64,000 bases of DNA from Candidatus Yanofskybacteria bacterium CG10_big_fil_rev_8_21_14_0_10_36_16. Its GTDB lineage: Bacteria; Patescibacteria; Paceibacteria; 2-02-FULL-40-12; IGHO2-01-FULL-4-A. The stretch covers positions 56,348 through 120,347 of the forward strand of contig PCXQ01000003.1 of NCBI GenBank assembly GCA_002794035.1, written 5' to 3'. Below are positions 42,424 through 50,759 of the stretch, one piece after another; the first letter of the stretch is position 1, and each line of letters begins with the position of its first letter. The translations under genes were made by a program, and so were the position numbers. A model generated the notes under the pieces. The model was given only the letters and a program-made list of their open reading frames with translations. It was not told where the DNA came from and made no database searches.

Positions 42424-43008
42424 ATGGAAGTAAAAGCAAGTTTAAACAATTTAAGAGTTTCACCCAGAAAAGCCAGGCTTGTCGCGGGCTTATTGAAGGG
42501 CATGAATTTTAAGGATGCCGAAAGCCAATTAAGGTTTATGGTAAAGAAAACATCTGGGCCTGTATCAAAGCTTTTGAGCTCAGCAGCAGCAAATGCGGTT
42601 AATAATTTTAATTTAGTTCGTGACAATCTTTATATAAAAAGTATTAGAGTTGATGAAGGTAGAAAATTGAAAAGATTTAAACCCAAGGGTTTTGGCAGAG
42701 TTATGCCAATACAGAAAAAAACCTCTCATATTATTGTGGTTCTTGATGAGAGAACTCCTGGTTTAAGAGAACAAGGTGCCACAAGAACTAAAGAGATAAA
42801 GGATACAGTTAAAAGATCAGTTGGAATGTCTACAGAAAAAGACGTAGCACAGAATGAAAAAGAAGTTTCAGAAATCAAAGAAGAAAAAACAACTAAAAAA
42901 ACAGAAACAAAAGAAAAAGATTATGGCAAAGATATATCGAGGGAACTCGGTAAAAAGAATATGTTTAAAGGGATTAAAAATAAACTGTTTAGAAGAAAAT
43001 CAATTTAA
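42424..43008 (+). CDS. rplV: Ribosomal protein uL22 with long charged tail
   Basis: A 194-residue tunnel protein. The uL22 core covers about residues 1-112 (LNNLRVSPRKARLVAGLLKGM; AAANAVNNFNL; IRVDEGRKLKRFKPKGFGR, with the tunnel hairpin). About 80 further residues rich in Lys and Glu follow, ending in a basic segment FKGIKNKLFRRKSI. Ordinary uL22 is about 110 residues; the tail is probably solvent exposed and disordered. rpsC follows 17 nt later. Confidence 0.95.
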   Translation: MEVKASLNNLRVSPRKARLVAGLLKGMNFKDAESQLRFMVKKTSGPVSKLLSSAAANAVNNFNLVRDNLYIKSIRVDEGRKLKRFKPKGFGRVMPIQKKTSHIIVVLDERTPGLREQGATRTKEIKDTVKRSVGMSTEKDVAQNEKEVSEIKEEKTTKKTETKEKDYGKDISRELGKKNMFKGIKNKLFRRKSI

Positions 43009-43025
43009 TCTAATTTAATACAAAT

Positions 43026-43658
43026 ATGGGTCATAAAATATCGCCAACATCATTAAGAGTAGGAATTAGTAAGGATTGGAAATCCAAATGGTTTGGGGCA
43101 CGTAAATATAAGGATTTGTTAAAAGAGGATTATGCTGTTAGAGAGTTTTTAACAAAGAGGCTTAAGAATATGAGCGTTGAGAAAATAGAAATAGAGAGAA
43201 GCCCTGATACCTTTATCATTGCAATAACAACTGCTCGCCCCGGGTTAATAATAGGTAGAAGTGGTGCTGGAGTTGAAGAATTAAAAACCAAAATAAAAAA
43301 GCTTTTGGGCAATAATTTAAAAGTTAATGTCAAAATTGATATTCTTGAATTCAAAAATCCAGAATCATCAGCCAATATTATGGCCGAATCAATAGCAGAG
43401 CAAATTGAAAGAAGAGTTCCATTTAGACGAGTTATAAAACAAACACTCTCCAAGATATTAGCAGGAAGAGATGTTAAAGGAGCTAAAGTTCAAGTGGCTG
43501 GTCGTCTTAATGGTGCTGAAATTGCCAGAACCGAACATTTAGAAGAAGGCAATTTACCATTGCAAACAATAAAAGCAGATATTGATTACGCACAAAAAAC
43601 CGCACATACAACCTACGGAACGATAGGGGTGAAGGTTTGGATATATAGAGAAAATTAG
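43026..43658 (+). CDS. rpsC: Ribosomal protein uS3
   Basis: A 210-residue protein at the mRNA entry site. The N-terminal MGHKISPTSLRVGI, KH-type-II domain (RPGLIIGRSGAGVEELKTKI) and C-terminal domain (GRLNGAEIARTEHLEEGNLPLQT) are all present. It is slightly shorter than the E. coli protein (233), lacking the C-terminal tail. Confidence 0.97.
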   Translation: MGHKISPTSLRVGISKDWKSKWFGARKYKDLLKEDYAVREFLTKRLKNMSVEKIEIERSPDTFIIAITTARPGLIIGRSGAGVEELKTKIKKLLGNNLKVNVKIDILEFKNPESSANIMAESIAEQIERRVPFRRVIKQTLSKILAGRDVKGAKVQVAGRLNGAEIARTEHLEEGNLPLQTIKADIDYAQKTAHTTYGTIGVKVWIYREN

Positions 43659-43675
43659 AAATAAATTTTTTAATT

Positions 43676-44080
43676 ATGTTACAGCCAAAAAGAATAAAAC
43701 ATAGAAAAGTTCACAAGAGAAGATTCCCTACAATTGCTAGAAAGGGCAATACTTTGAGTTTCGGAACTTATGGACTAAAAGCACTTGAGCCATCTTATAT
43801 TAAGTCATCACAAATTGAAGCAGCAAGACGAACGATTGCAAGATATTCAAAGAGGGGAGGCAAATTGTGGATCCGAATATTTCCAGACAAGCCTTTTACT
43901 GCAAAGGGAGCAGAGGTTGGAATGGGTGCTGGTGCTGGTAGCTTGTCGCATTTTGTTGCAGCAATAGGTGCTGGCAGAATGTTGTTTGAAATGTCAGGAG
44001 TAACAGAGGAAATTGCCAGGGAGGCCTTAAGATTGGCTGGGCACAAGTTGCCTATAAAAACTAAATTTGTTAAGAAATAA
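43676..44080 (+). CDS. rplP: Ribosomal protein uL16
   Basis: A 134-residue protein that positions A-site tRNA. Conserved: QPKRIKHRKVHKRR, FGTYGLKALEPSYI, RGGKLWIRIFPDKPFT, GMGAGAGSLSHFVA. The MGxGKG-type loop reads MGAGAG here. Normal length. The following gap holds the promoter of rpmC. Confidence 0.97.
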   Translation: MLQPKRIKHRKVHKRRFPTIARKGNTLSFGTYGLKALEPSYIKSSQIEAARRTIARYSKRGGKLWIRIFPDKPFTAKGAEVGMGAGAGSLSHFVAAIGAGRMLFEMSGVTEEIAREALRLAGHKLPIKTKFVKK

Positions 44081-44110
44081 AATAATTTTGAATGAGAAGA
44101 GGCAGTATAA

Positions 44111-44139
44111 TTGCCAAATTTAAATATTAGTGATATAAT
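44111..44139 (+). promoter_or_regulatory. Internal promoter of rpmC (near-leaderless)
   Basis: TTGCCA (44111-44116), 17-nt spacer, TATAAT (44134-44139), 8 nt, then the rpmC ATG at 44148. Confidence 0.6.
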
Positions 44140-44147
44140 ATTTCGAC

Positions 44148-44333
44148 ATGAAATATCAAGAATTACAAAACAAATCAGAAGAAGAATTGCGCGGTATGCT
44201 TAATGAGCTTCGGATTAAACTTGGAGAAATGAAATTTCAAGTAGCATCAAATGCTTTAAAAAATACTAACGAAATTAAACAAGCCAAGAAAAACATTGCA
44301 CGAATTTTAACTGTTTTGTCTGGTAATAAGTAA
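44148..44333 (+). CDS. rpmC: Ribosomal protein uL29
   Basis: A 61-residue helical-hairpin protein at the tunnel exit. Pattern MKYQELQNKSEEELRGMLNELR then KFQVASNALKNTNEIKQAKKNIARI is typical. It is 2 nt upstream of rpsQ, and has a near-consensus promoter with only about 1-2 nt of leader. Confidence 0.95.
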   Translation: MKYQELQNKSEEELRGMLNELRIKLGEMKFQVASNALKNTNEIKQAKKNIARILTVLSGNK

Positions 44334-44335
44334 TT

Positions 44336-44587
44336 ATGGAAGATAAAAACAAAAATAAAAAAAGAACACTTAAGGGAGTAGTTGTGTCTGATAAGATGGA
44401 TAAAACCAGAGTAGTTTTGGTTTCTCGATTAATAAAACATCCCAAATACAAGAAATATCACAAATCAAGCAAAAAGTTTAAAGCACATGATGAGAGCAAT
44501 CAATATCACACTGGAGAGAAAGTATTCATTGAGGAAACAAGACCGATGTCGAAAGACAAAAGATGGCAGATTGTCGCAAAGCAATAA
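44336..44587 (+). CDS. rpsQ: Ribosomal protein uS17
   Basis: An 83-residue OB-fold protein of the small-subunit body. Conserved TLKGVVVSDKMDKTRVVLVSRLIKHPKYKKYH and VFIEETRPMSKDKRWQIV. Start is 2 nt after the rpmC stop codon, consistent with coupling. Confidence 0.96.
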   Translation: MEDKNKNKKRTLKGVVVSDKMDKTRVVLVSRLIKHPKYKKYHKSSKKFKAHDESNQYHTGEKVFIEETRPMSKDKRWQIVAKQ

Positions 44588-44674
44588 TATTATTTAAAAG
44601 TTGGCGAGGTTTGTAAAATTTATGGATAATTAAATATTTATAAATTTTAAATCTTAAAAACTTTATAAATTAAG

Positions 44675-45040
44675 TTGATTCAACCACGTTCAATAGTAAA
44701 TGTCGCAGACAATAGTGGAGCCAAGAAAGTTGGTGTCTTTAAGGTTTTGGGTGGAACAAGAAAAAGATATGCTCAAATTGGAGATATAGTTGTTGTTTCG
44801 GTTAAGGTTGCTGAACCGGGTAAATCTGTAAAGAAAAAAGACAAGGTTAAAGCAGTTGTTGTGAGGCAGAAACAAAACTTTAGAAGAAAAGACGGAAGCT
44901 ATATTAAGTTTGACGAGAATGCAGTGGTTGTGCTTGATGGTATGAATCCTAAGGGCGGAAGAATATTCGGTCCTATTCCTAGAGAGATAAAGGAAAAAGG
45001 ATTTGCTCAAATTGCAAGTCTTGCACCTGAAATAATATAA
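44675..45040 (+). CDS. rplN: Ribosomal protein uL14
   Basis: A 121-residue protein of the subunit interface. Family start MIQPRSIVNVADNSGAKKVGVFKVLGG is used, which fixes the TTG start codon at 44675. Conserved IVVVSVKVA, VVRQKQNFRRKDGSYIKFDENAVVVL and GTR-like end (GRIFGPIPREI). Normal length. Confidence 0.97.
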   Translation: MIQPRSIVNVADNSGAKKVGVFKVLGGTRKRYAQIGDIVVVSVKVAEPGKSVKKKDKVKAVVVRQKQNFRRKDGSYIKFDENAVVVLDGMNPKGGRIFGPIPREIKEKGFAQIASLAPEII

Positions 45041-45042
45041 AA

Positions 45043-45110
45043 AGTTTTTAGCTTTTATTTGCTAGCTTTTAAAATTTTTTAAAAGCTAACAAAATAAAAG
45101 TTAAAAAACT
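45043..45110. repeat. Long hairpin between rplN and rplX
   Basis: Arms 45043-45074 and 45077-45110 form a near-perfect stem of about 32 pairs with almost no loop. It fills the whole gap between the two genes and has no T-run after it. Confidence 0.75.
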
Positions 45111-45116
45111 GGGAAA

Positions 45117-45422
45117 TTGAAAGTAAGAAAGAATGACAATGTAATAATGAGAAATGGTAAAGATAGCGGTAAGACCGGTAAGATTTTGTTTACTTTTCCC
45201 AGTGAAAATAGAGTTGTTGTAGAAGGTCTTAATCTTGTGAAACGACACTTAAGGGCAAGAAGACAAGGCCAGAAAGGACAGATAGTAAACAAAGAAAGAT
45301 CTGTTAATGTCTCTAGTGTCCAATTGATGTGCCCTAAATGCAGCAAGCCTACCCGAATCGGATATTTGCTTGAGGGTGATAGCAAGGTTAGGATTTGTAA
45401 AAAGTGCAATGGTGAAATATAA
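45117..45422 (+). CDS. rplX: Ribosomal protein uL24
   Basis: A 101-residue assembly-initiator protein with a KOW motif (VRKNDNVIMRNGKDSGKTGKI, residues 3-23). It also has a small zinc-ribbon-like C-terminus (CPKCSKPTRIGY, ICKKCNGEI) with four cysteines, seen in many bacterial uL24. The TTG at 45117 is the start given by homology, 6 nt after a long hairpin. Confidence 0.95.
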   Translation: MKVRKNDNVIMRNGKDSGKTGKILFTFPSENRVVVEGLNLVKRHLRARRQGQKGQIVNKERSVNVSSVQLMCPKCSKPTRIGYLLEGDSKVRICKKCNGEI

Positions 45423-45440
45423 ATTTAATTTATTAATTTT

Positions 45441-45998
45441 ATGAACGAACCGAGATTGCTTAAAAAATATAGAAAAGACGTAATTCCTTCAATGAAGGAG
45501 AAGTTTGGTTACAAAAATGTTATGGCCATACCAAAATTAGAAAAAGTAGTTGTTAGTGTTGGTATTGGAAAGGCTTCGGTTTTAAAAGACAATAAAAAAA
45601 TAGAAAAAATTAAGGAAGACATAGCAAAGATCACAGGTCAAAAACCTGCTGACAGAAAGTCCAAAAAATCTATTTCTGGTTTTAAGGTTAGAGAAGGCAT
45701 GAATGTTGGCGTAATGGTAACCTTGCGCGGGAAGAGAATGTATGATTTTATAGACAGGTTGATTTCTATCGCTTTGCCTAGAGCAAGAGATTTTAGAGGA
45801 TTGAATCCTAAATCTTTTGATAAAAAAGGAAATTTAAATATCGGAATTAAAGAACACAACATATTCCCGGAAGTAAGTTATGAAACACTGAAAGATTTGT
45901 TTAGTTTTCAAGTTACAGTAGCTACCACATCAAATACCAGAGAGGAAGGCGAAGAATTATTAAGATTAATAGGATTTCCGATTAAAGCGGTTTCCTAA
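45441..45998 (+). CDS. rplE: Ribosomal protein uL5
   Basis: A 185-residue protein of the central protuberance that contacts 5S rRNA and P-site tRNA. Conserved MAIPKLEKVVVSVGIGKA, GQKPADRKSKKSISGFKVREGM, RDFRGLNPKSFDKKGNLNIGIKEHNIFPE. Normal length. Confidence 0.97.
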   Translation: MNEPRLLKKYRKDVIPSMKEKFGYKNVMAIPKLEKVVVSVGIGKASVLKDNKKIEKIKEDIAKITGQKPADRKSKKSISGFKVREGMNVGVMVTLRGKRMYDFIDRLISIALPRARDFRGLNPKSFDKKGNLNIGIKEHNIFPEVSYETLKDLFSFQVTVATTSNTREEGEELLRLIGFPIKAVS

Positions 45999-46071
45999 TT
46001 TATTTAAGAGTGAGTTTTATAGATTGAGAATTATTAAAAGTATTCTGAATCTAAAAACCCAAAAGTTAGAC

Positions 46072-46257
46072 ATGGCTAAAAAGTCCATAATTGCAAGAGC
46101 AAACAAAAAACCAAAATTCTCAACAAGAGTTGTTTTGAGATGTTTTATTTGCGGCAGAAAACATGGCTATATCAGGAAATTCGGAATATGCAGGATACAT
46201 TTTAGAGAGCTAGCCAGTAACGGGCTTTTACCGGGTGTCAAAAAATCATCTTGGTAA
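46072..46257 (+). CDS. rpsN: Ribosomal protein uS14, type Z with a C-to-H zinc ligand change
   Basis: A 61-residue uS14 of the short zinc type. The start ATG at 46072 (MAKKSIIARANKKPKFS) is chosen by homology over 46024. The zinc motif is CFIC...CRIH: the fourth ligand, normally Cys (CRIC), is His, giving a C3H site that can still bind zinc. The end is RELASNGLLPGVKKSSW as expected. Confidence 0.95.
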   Translation: MAKKSIIARANKKPKFSTRVVLRCFICGRKHGYIRKFGICRIHFRELASNGLLPGVKKSSW

Positions 46258-46283
46258 CCCAGCAATAATTTTAATTATAAAAT

Positions 46284-46682
46284 ATGTACACATTAGCAAA
46301 TATGTTAATCCAAATAAAGAATGCACAAGCCGTTGGTCACGAGCGAGTTTTGGTTCCTTTTTCAAAGATGAATTTGGCAGTATCAGAGACTTTGAAAGAA
46401 ATCGGTTTTATAGATGAAATAGACAAAAAGAAAAAGAAGATGAAAAAGAGTGAAGTTAACTTTATTGATATAAAACTTAAATATAAGGATGGTGAGGGAT
46501 TAATAAATGGTATAAAAATTATTTCCCGACCTTCAAGAAGAATATATTCAACTAAAGACAATATTGAACCTGTAATGAGTGGCTATGGAAAGATGGTGCT
46601 TACTACCACTAAAGGAGTAATGACTGGTGATCAAGCAAAGAAGGAAGGATTGGGGGGGGAAGTTTTGTTTAAAATTTGGTAA
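46284..46682 (+). CDS. rpsH: Ribosomal protein uS8
   Basis: A 132-residue central-domain protein that binds 16S helix 21 and in E. coli represses the spc operon. Landmarks LANMLIQIKNAQAVGHERVLVPFSKM, LKYKDGEGLINGIKIISRPSRRIY and GKMVLTTTKGVMTGDQAKKEGLGGEVL. A lysine-rich insert (KKKKKMKKS) sits in the middle. Normal length otherwise. Confidence 0.96.
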   Translation: MYTLANMLIQIKNAQAVGHERVLVPFSKMNLAVSETLKEIGFIDEIDKKKKKMKKSEVNFIDIKLKYKDGEGLINGIKIISRPSRRIYSTKDNIEPVMSGYGKMVLTTTKGVMTGDQAKKEGLGGEVLFKIW

Positions 46683-46706
46683 AATATTATATTAATTTAT
46701 TAAAAC

Positions 46707-47252
46707 ATGAGTAGAATAGGAAAAAAACCAATAGAAATACCCAGCGGAGTTGAAGTCGTAATAGACGGTAGTTTGGTGCGGGTTAAGGGTCCTAAAGGAG
46801 AATTGGAAAATAAATTTTTTGATTGTTCAATTATTGAAAAAGATGATTCTAAGGTAACTGTAAAAGTAAAAAACGAAGAAGATGGAAAACAAAAAGCTCT
46901 TTGGGGATTATCAAGGTCATTAATTTCTAACATGATAAAAGGTGTCAGTGATGGATTTGAAAAAAAACTTGAACTAAACGGAGTAGGATTCAAAGCTGCT
47001 GTAAAAGGTAATGATCTAGAACTTAGTTTGGGTTTTTCTCATCCAGTATCAATAAAAGCACCTGAGGGGATTTCATTTAATGTAGAAAAAAATGTTATTA
47101 CAATAGCAGGTATTGATAGGCAGGCAGTTGGCCAGATTGCTGCTAATATTAGAAAAAAGAAACCTGTCGAACCGTATAAAGGTAAGGGCATAAAATACAT
47201 AGGCGAGATTGTCAGAAGAAAGGCAGGTAAGAAAGCAGCGGGTACCGCATAA
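46707..47252 (+). CDS. rplF: Ribosomal protein uL6
   Basis: A 181-residue two-domain protein near the factor-binding site. Start MSRIGKKPIEIPSGV is classical, and PEGISFNVEKNVITIAGIDRQAVGQIAANIRKKKPVEPYKGKGIKY near the C-terminus is diagnostic when read in pieces (GIDRQAVGQ; PEPYKGKGIKY-like). Normal length. Confidence 0.97.
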   Translation: MSRIGKKPIEIPSGVEVVIDGSLVRVKGPKGELENKFFDCSIIEKDDSKVTVKVKNEEDGKQKALWGLSRSLISNMIKGVSDGFEKKLELNGVGFKAAVKGNDLELSLGFSHPVSIKAPEGISFNVEKNVITIAGIDRQAVGQIAANIRKKKPVEPYKGKGIKYIGEIVRRKAGKKAAGTA

Positions 47253-47284
47253 GTTAAATAACATAGTTTTGGATTTTAAATAAA

Positions 47285-47641
47285 ATGAATAACAAAAATA
47301 CAAGTAGAGAAAAAAGATTGAGACGTCATGGGCGTGTCAGATCAAAAATAAACGGTACTGCCAAGATACCCCGTGTTTCGGTTTTTAGAAGTAACAAACA
47401 TTTATTTGTTCAGATTATAGATGATGACAAAAGAAAAACCCTTTTAAGCAATAAGATTGCTTCTGATAAAAAAACTAAAGGCGGCAAAACCGAATTGGCC
47501 AGTGCCATAGGAGAAGAACTGGCAAAAAAAGCAAAAGAAGCAAAAATTAACGAGGTTGTTTTTGATAGAGCTGGTTACAAATATCACGGCAGAGTCAAGG
47601 CTTTAGCAGAGGGATTAAGAAAAGGCGGATTAAAATTTTAA
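47285..47641 (+). CDS. rplR: Ribosomal protein uL18
   Basis: A 118-residue 5S rRNA-binding protein. Conserved RHGRVRSKINGTAKIPRVSVFRSNKHLFVQIIDD, and the C-terminal FDRAGYKYHGRVKALAEGLRKGGL. Normal length; rpsE follows 9 nt later. Confidence 0.97.
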   Translation: MNNKNTSREKRLRRHGRVRSKINGTAKIPRVSVFRSNKHLFVQIIDDDKRKTLLSNKIASDKKTKGGKTELASAIGEELAKKAKEAKINEVVFDRAGYKYHGRVKALAEGLRKGGLKF

Positions 47642-47650
47642 TATTTAAAT

Positions 47651-48163
47651 ATGGAAAAACAAGATAATAATAAACAATCAAATAGATCCCGCGGTCCTAG
47701 ACAAGGCAGGCCACCAAAAGAAAAATCTGAATATGATTCCAAAGTTTTAGATTTGGCAAGAGTTGTTCGTGTAACAAAGGGAGGCAAGAGGTTTAGTTTT
47801 AGAGCTACAGTTGTTATAGGCAATAAAAAAGGTAAGGTTGGTGTCGGTGTTTCCCAGGGCAGTGATGTCGCTCAATCTGTTCAAAAAGCTAGCAATCAAG
47901 CAAAAAGATTTTTATTAACAGTTCCAATAACAAAAGGCTCTATTCCGCATATTGTTGAGGCAAAATACGGATCTGCTTATGTTTTATTGAAGCCAGCTGC
48001 CAAAGGCAATGGTTTAAAGGCAGGAGGTCCAGTTAGAGCTGTTGTAACCCTTGCTGGCATTGAAGATTTAACAGCTAAACTTATTAAAAGAACAAGAAAT
48101 AAAATCAATATCGCAAGAGCAACAATGGCAGCTTTAGAAAAATTAAAAGTTACTAATAATTAA
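47651..48163 (+). CDS. rpsE: Ribosomal protein uS5
   Basis: A 170-residue protein at the mRNA entry tunnel and decoding centre. dsRBD-like N-terminal domain (ARVVRVTKGGKRFSFRATVVIGN...GVGVSQGSDV) and C-terminal VRAVVTLAGIEDLTAKLIKRTRNKINIARATMAAL. The start region is Asn/Gln/Arg-rich. rplO follows with only 2 nt between, so rpmD (uL30), normally located here, is absent. Confidence 0.97.
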   Translation: MEKQDNNKQSNRSRGPRQGRPPKEKSEYDSKVLDLARVVRVTKGGKRFSFRATVVIGNKKGKVGVGVSQGSDVAQSVQKASNQAKRFLLTVPITKGSIPHIVEAKYGSAYVLLKPAAKGNGLKAGGPVRAVVTLAGIEDLTAKLIKRTRNKINIARATMAALEKLKVTNN

Positions 48164-48165
48164 TT

Positions 48166-48624
48166 ATGCAACTTCACGACATTAAATCTACAACTAAAAA
48201 ATCACGCAAAAGAGTAGGCAGAGGCGGCAAGCGCGGAACTTATTCAGGACGTGGCCAGAAAGGTCAGAAATCAAGATCTGGTGCTTCGATCAGGTCTGAT
48301 TTTAGAGGCGGTAACGCACCTGTGTGGAGACTTTTTGGTAAAAAGAGAGGTGTTAGCAAAAAGGTTTCAATCAAACACAAGTTCTTAAGGGTTCCTCAGC
48401 AAAAACCACATATTGTTAACTTGAATATTCTCAATAATAAATTCAATGATGGTGATAATGTATCGCCCAAAACATTGGTAAGCTCAGGGGTGATAAAAAA
48501 TATCAAAGGAGGTGTTAAAATATTAAACAAGGGCGAGCTTACTAAAAAGCTTAGTTTTTCAGGGGTGGCTTTTTCAAACTCAGCCAAAGAACAAATATTA
48601 AAAACCGGAAGCACTATTAAATAA
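48166..48624 (+). CDS. rplO: Ribosomal protein uL15
   Basis: A 152-residue protein of the large subunit. The glycine/arginine-rich N-terminal extension (KSRKRVGRGGKRGTYSGRGQKGQKSRSG) and FRGGNAPVWRLFGKKRG are typical; the C-terminal domain VKILNKGELTKKLSFSGVAFS follows. Normal length. Confidence 0.97.
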   Translation: MQLHDIKSTTKKSRKRVGRGGKRGTYSGRGQKGQKSRSGASIRSDFRGGNAPVWRLFGKKRGVSKKVSIKHKFLRVPQQKPHIVNLNILNNKFNDGDNVSPKTLVSSGVIKNIKGGVKILNKGELTKKLSFSGVAFSNSAKEQILKTGSTIK

Positions 48625-48660
48625 CTGATATTTTATTAGTTTTTAACTTTCAAATTTTCA

Positions 48661-49953
48661 TTGAAGTTAAGGGCTGTAAATCCAGAAGTTTCTTTGAACA
48701 GATTCTTAAAACTATTCAAAATAGCTGATCTTCGAAATAAGATTTTATTCATCTTGGCAGTTTTTGTTATATTTAGACTTTTTGCTGCAATACCTATTCC
48801 TGGCATCGATACTTCAAGGCTTAAAGAATTCTTTGAGAACAATCAGCTTTTTAGTTTGATAAATATTTTTACAGGTGGAGGCTTAGATAGCTTGTCTATT
48901 ATGATGCTTGGTGTAGGTCCCTATATTACCGGATCAATTGTTATGCAGCTTTTGACCTACATATTTCCTCAGCTTGAACAAATGTATAAGTATGAGGGCG
49001 AAGCCGGTAGGCAGAGGTTTAATCAATATTCCAGACTTTTAACTGTACCTATGGCCATACTTCAGGGATATGGTTTCTTGATACTTCTTACAAGACAAAA
49101 TGTTATTGATTCCCTAACTTCTTTTGAGTGGTTTGCTGCGATATCTGTTGTTACAGCAGGTACATTATTTTTAATGTGGCTTGGTGAACTTATTTCTGAA
49201 AAGAACCTAGGAAACGGTATTTCTCTTTTGATTTTTGCCGGTATTTTAAGTGGTACATTAACTTCAATAAGGCAGTCTATATTTACATATGACCCAAGCC
49301 AGCTTACTACCTACATTGGTTTCGTGGTTATAGCAATTGTTGTGGTTGCTGGTGTTGTTTATATTACGGAAGCCCAAAGAAATATCCCCATAAATTATGC
49401 CAGAAGAGTCAGAGGCTCCAAGGTTATGGGCGGTGTGTCTAGTTACTTGCCTATGAGAGTTAACAGTGCTGGAGTTATGCCTATAATCTTTGCGTTGTCT
49501 ATTCTTCTTTTCCCTGGCATGGTAGCTAATTTCTTTAGCACTTCCAATGTTGAAATTATTTCCCGAATCGCAAATTTCTTTAATGACTTTTTACAAAATC
49601 AAATAGTTTACGGTCTATTATACTTTGTTTTGGTAGTGTTGTTTACCTATTTTTATACTGCTGTTACTTTTGACCCTAAATCAATATCGGAAAATGTTCA
49701 AAAGCAAGGCGGATACATTCCGGGGATTCGGCCCGGTCCTCCTACTGCCCAATTTTTAACGCACCTTTTGAACCGTGTAACATTAGTTGGCGCTATGTTC
49801 CTGGGTATTATTGCTATATTGCCGCAAATTGTTCGCGGTTTTACCGGAATTACTACATTTACCGTGGGCGGAACCTCTATTCTTATTGTTGTTTCTGTTG
49901 CCCTTGAATTCATGAAGGCTGTGGATGCACAGCTTAGCATGTATGAATATTAA
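48661..49953 (+). CDS. secY: Protein translocase subunit SecY
   Basis: A 430-residue channel of the Sec translocon, 10 helices. Motifs: plug and helix 2a region (IPIPGIDTSRL, LFSLINIFTGGGLDSLSIMMLGVGPYI), NGISLLIFAGI, the cytosolic loop RRVRGSKVMGGVSSYLPMRVNSAGVMPIIFA, and RPGPPTAQFLTHLLNRVTLVGA. The TTG start at 48661 is set by homology. It follows rplO by 36 nt and ends with a terminator. Confidence 0.97.
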   Translation: MKLRAVNPEVSLNRFLKLFKIADLRNKILFILAVFVIFRLFAAIPIPGIDTSRLKEFFENNQLFSLINIFTGGGLDSLSIMMLGVGPYITGSIVMQLLTYIFPQLEQMYKYEGEAGRQRFNQYSRLLTVPMAILQGYGFLILLTRQNVIDSLTSFEWFAAISVVTAGTLFLMWLGELISEKNLGNGISLLIFAGILSGTLTSIRQSIFTYDPSQLTTYIGFVVIAIVVVAGVVYITEAQRNIPINYARRVRGSKVMGGVSSYLPMRVNSAGVMPIIFALSILLFPGMVANFFSTSNVEIISRIANFFNDFLQNQIVYGLLYFVLVVLFTYFYTAVTFDPKSISENVQKQGGYIPGIRPGPPTAQFLTHLLNRVTLVGAMFLGIIAILPQIVRGFTGITTFTVGGTSILIVVSVALEFMKAVDAQLSMYEY

Positions 49954-49973
49954 TTTTAATAAACATTGTTTTT

Positions 49974-50012
49974 AAAAACCGTTCTGTCAATTAGTGGAAC
50001 GGTTTTTGCTTT
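49974..50012 (+). terminator. Intrinsic terminator after secY
   Basis: AAAAACCGTTC (49974-49984) with GAACGGTTTTT (49997-50007), then T-rich. It separates the spc operon from adk-map. Confidence 0.85.
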
Positions 50013-50050
50013 TTATTTATTTAGGGTTTATATTAAACATATAATATATT

Positions 50051-50749
50051 ATGGTTAAATACCCAAACAAAAGAATAATATCACTTATAGGTCCTCCGGG
50101 GTCCGGCAAGGGAACGCAGGCCGATTTGTTATCTGAAAAAATAGACCTCATTCATTTTGATACAGGAAAATTTTTTAGAAGTTTTTTCAATAGTTATAAC
50201 GGTGATGACAAGGAAATTTTAGAACAAAAAGAGGTGTATGATACTGGAGAACTTTTATCTCCGCCGTTTGTGGCAAGATTGGTTTTGTCTGAAGTTGAAA
50301 AGATATGTGCAAAGGAGAGTGGGATAGTTTTTAGTGGTTCACCAAGAACTATGTATGAGACAGGAAAAGAGTTGCCAGCTTTTGGTGACATGGTTGGAAT
50401 AGAAAATGTTTTTATTTTTTATATATCACTAAGCAAAGCGGAGTCTATAAAAAGAAATAGTGCTCGTCTTGTGTGTGAAGCACAAGGACATTCAATATCT
50501 AATTTGCCAGAAGATCAAAAGCATAGAGAGATTGGCGCATGTCCAAAAGATGGAAGCAAATTAAAAAAAAGAGACGGCTTAGACGATCCTGAAATTATCG
50601 CCAAACGATACGATGTTTATTTAAGAGACACTAAGCCAATATTGGATAAAGCAAAAAGTATGGGATACAAAGTAGTAGATATAAATGGGGAGCAAGCCAT
50701 AGAGGATGTTTCAAATGATATTCTTAAGCATTTAAAACCAAACAATTAA
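50051..50749 (+). CDS. adk: Adenylate kinase-like nucleoside monophosphate kinase
   Basis: A 232-residue kinase converting AMP + ATP to 2 ADP. P-loop GPPGSGKGTQADLL (residues 14-27), NMP-binding FDTGKFF, the usual GFPRT read here as SGSPRT, and a LID with two cysteines (RLVCEAQGH; CPKDGSKLKKRDG) rather than the four of zinc LIDs. The Gly-to-Ser and Phe-to-Ser changes near AMP contacts mean AMP specificity is not certain. TATAAT lies 5 nt before the ATG. Position after secY and before map is classical. Confidence 0.88.
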   Translation: MVKYPNKRIISLIGPPGSGKGTQADLLSEKIDLIHFDTGKFFRSFFNSYNGDDKEILEQKEVYDTGELLSPPFVARLVLSEVEKICAKESGIVFSGSPRTMYETGKELPAFGDMVGIENVFIFYISLSKAESIKRNSARLVCEAQGHSISNLPEDQKHREIGACPKDGSKLKKRDGLDDPEIIAKRYDVYLRDTKPILDKAKSMGYKVVDINGEQAIEDVSNDILKHLKPNN

Positions 50750-50759
50750 ATTAAAAATA

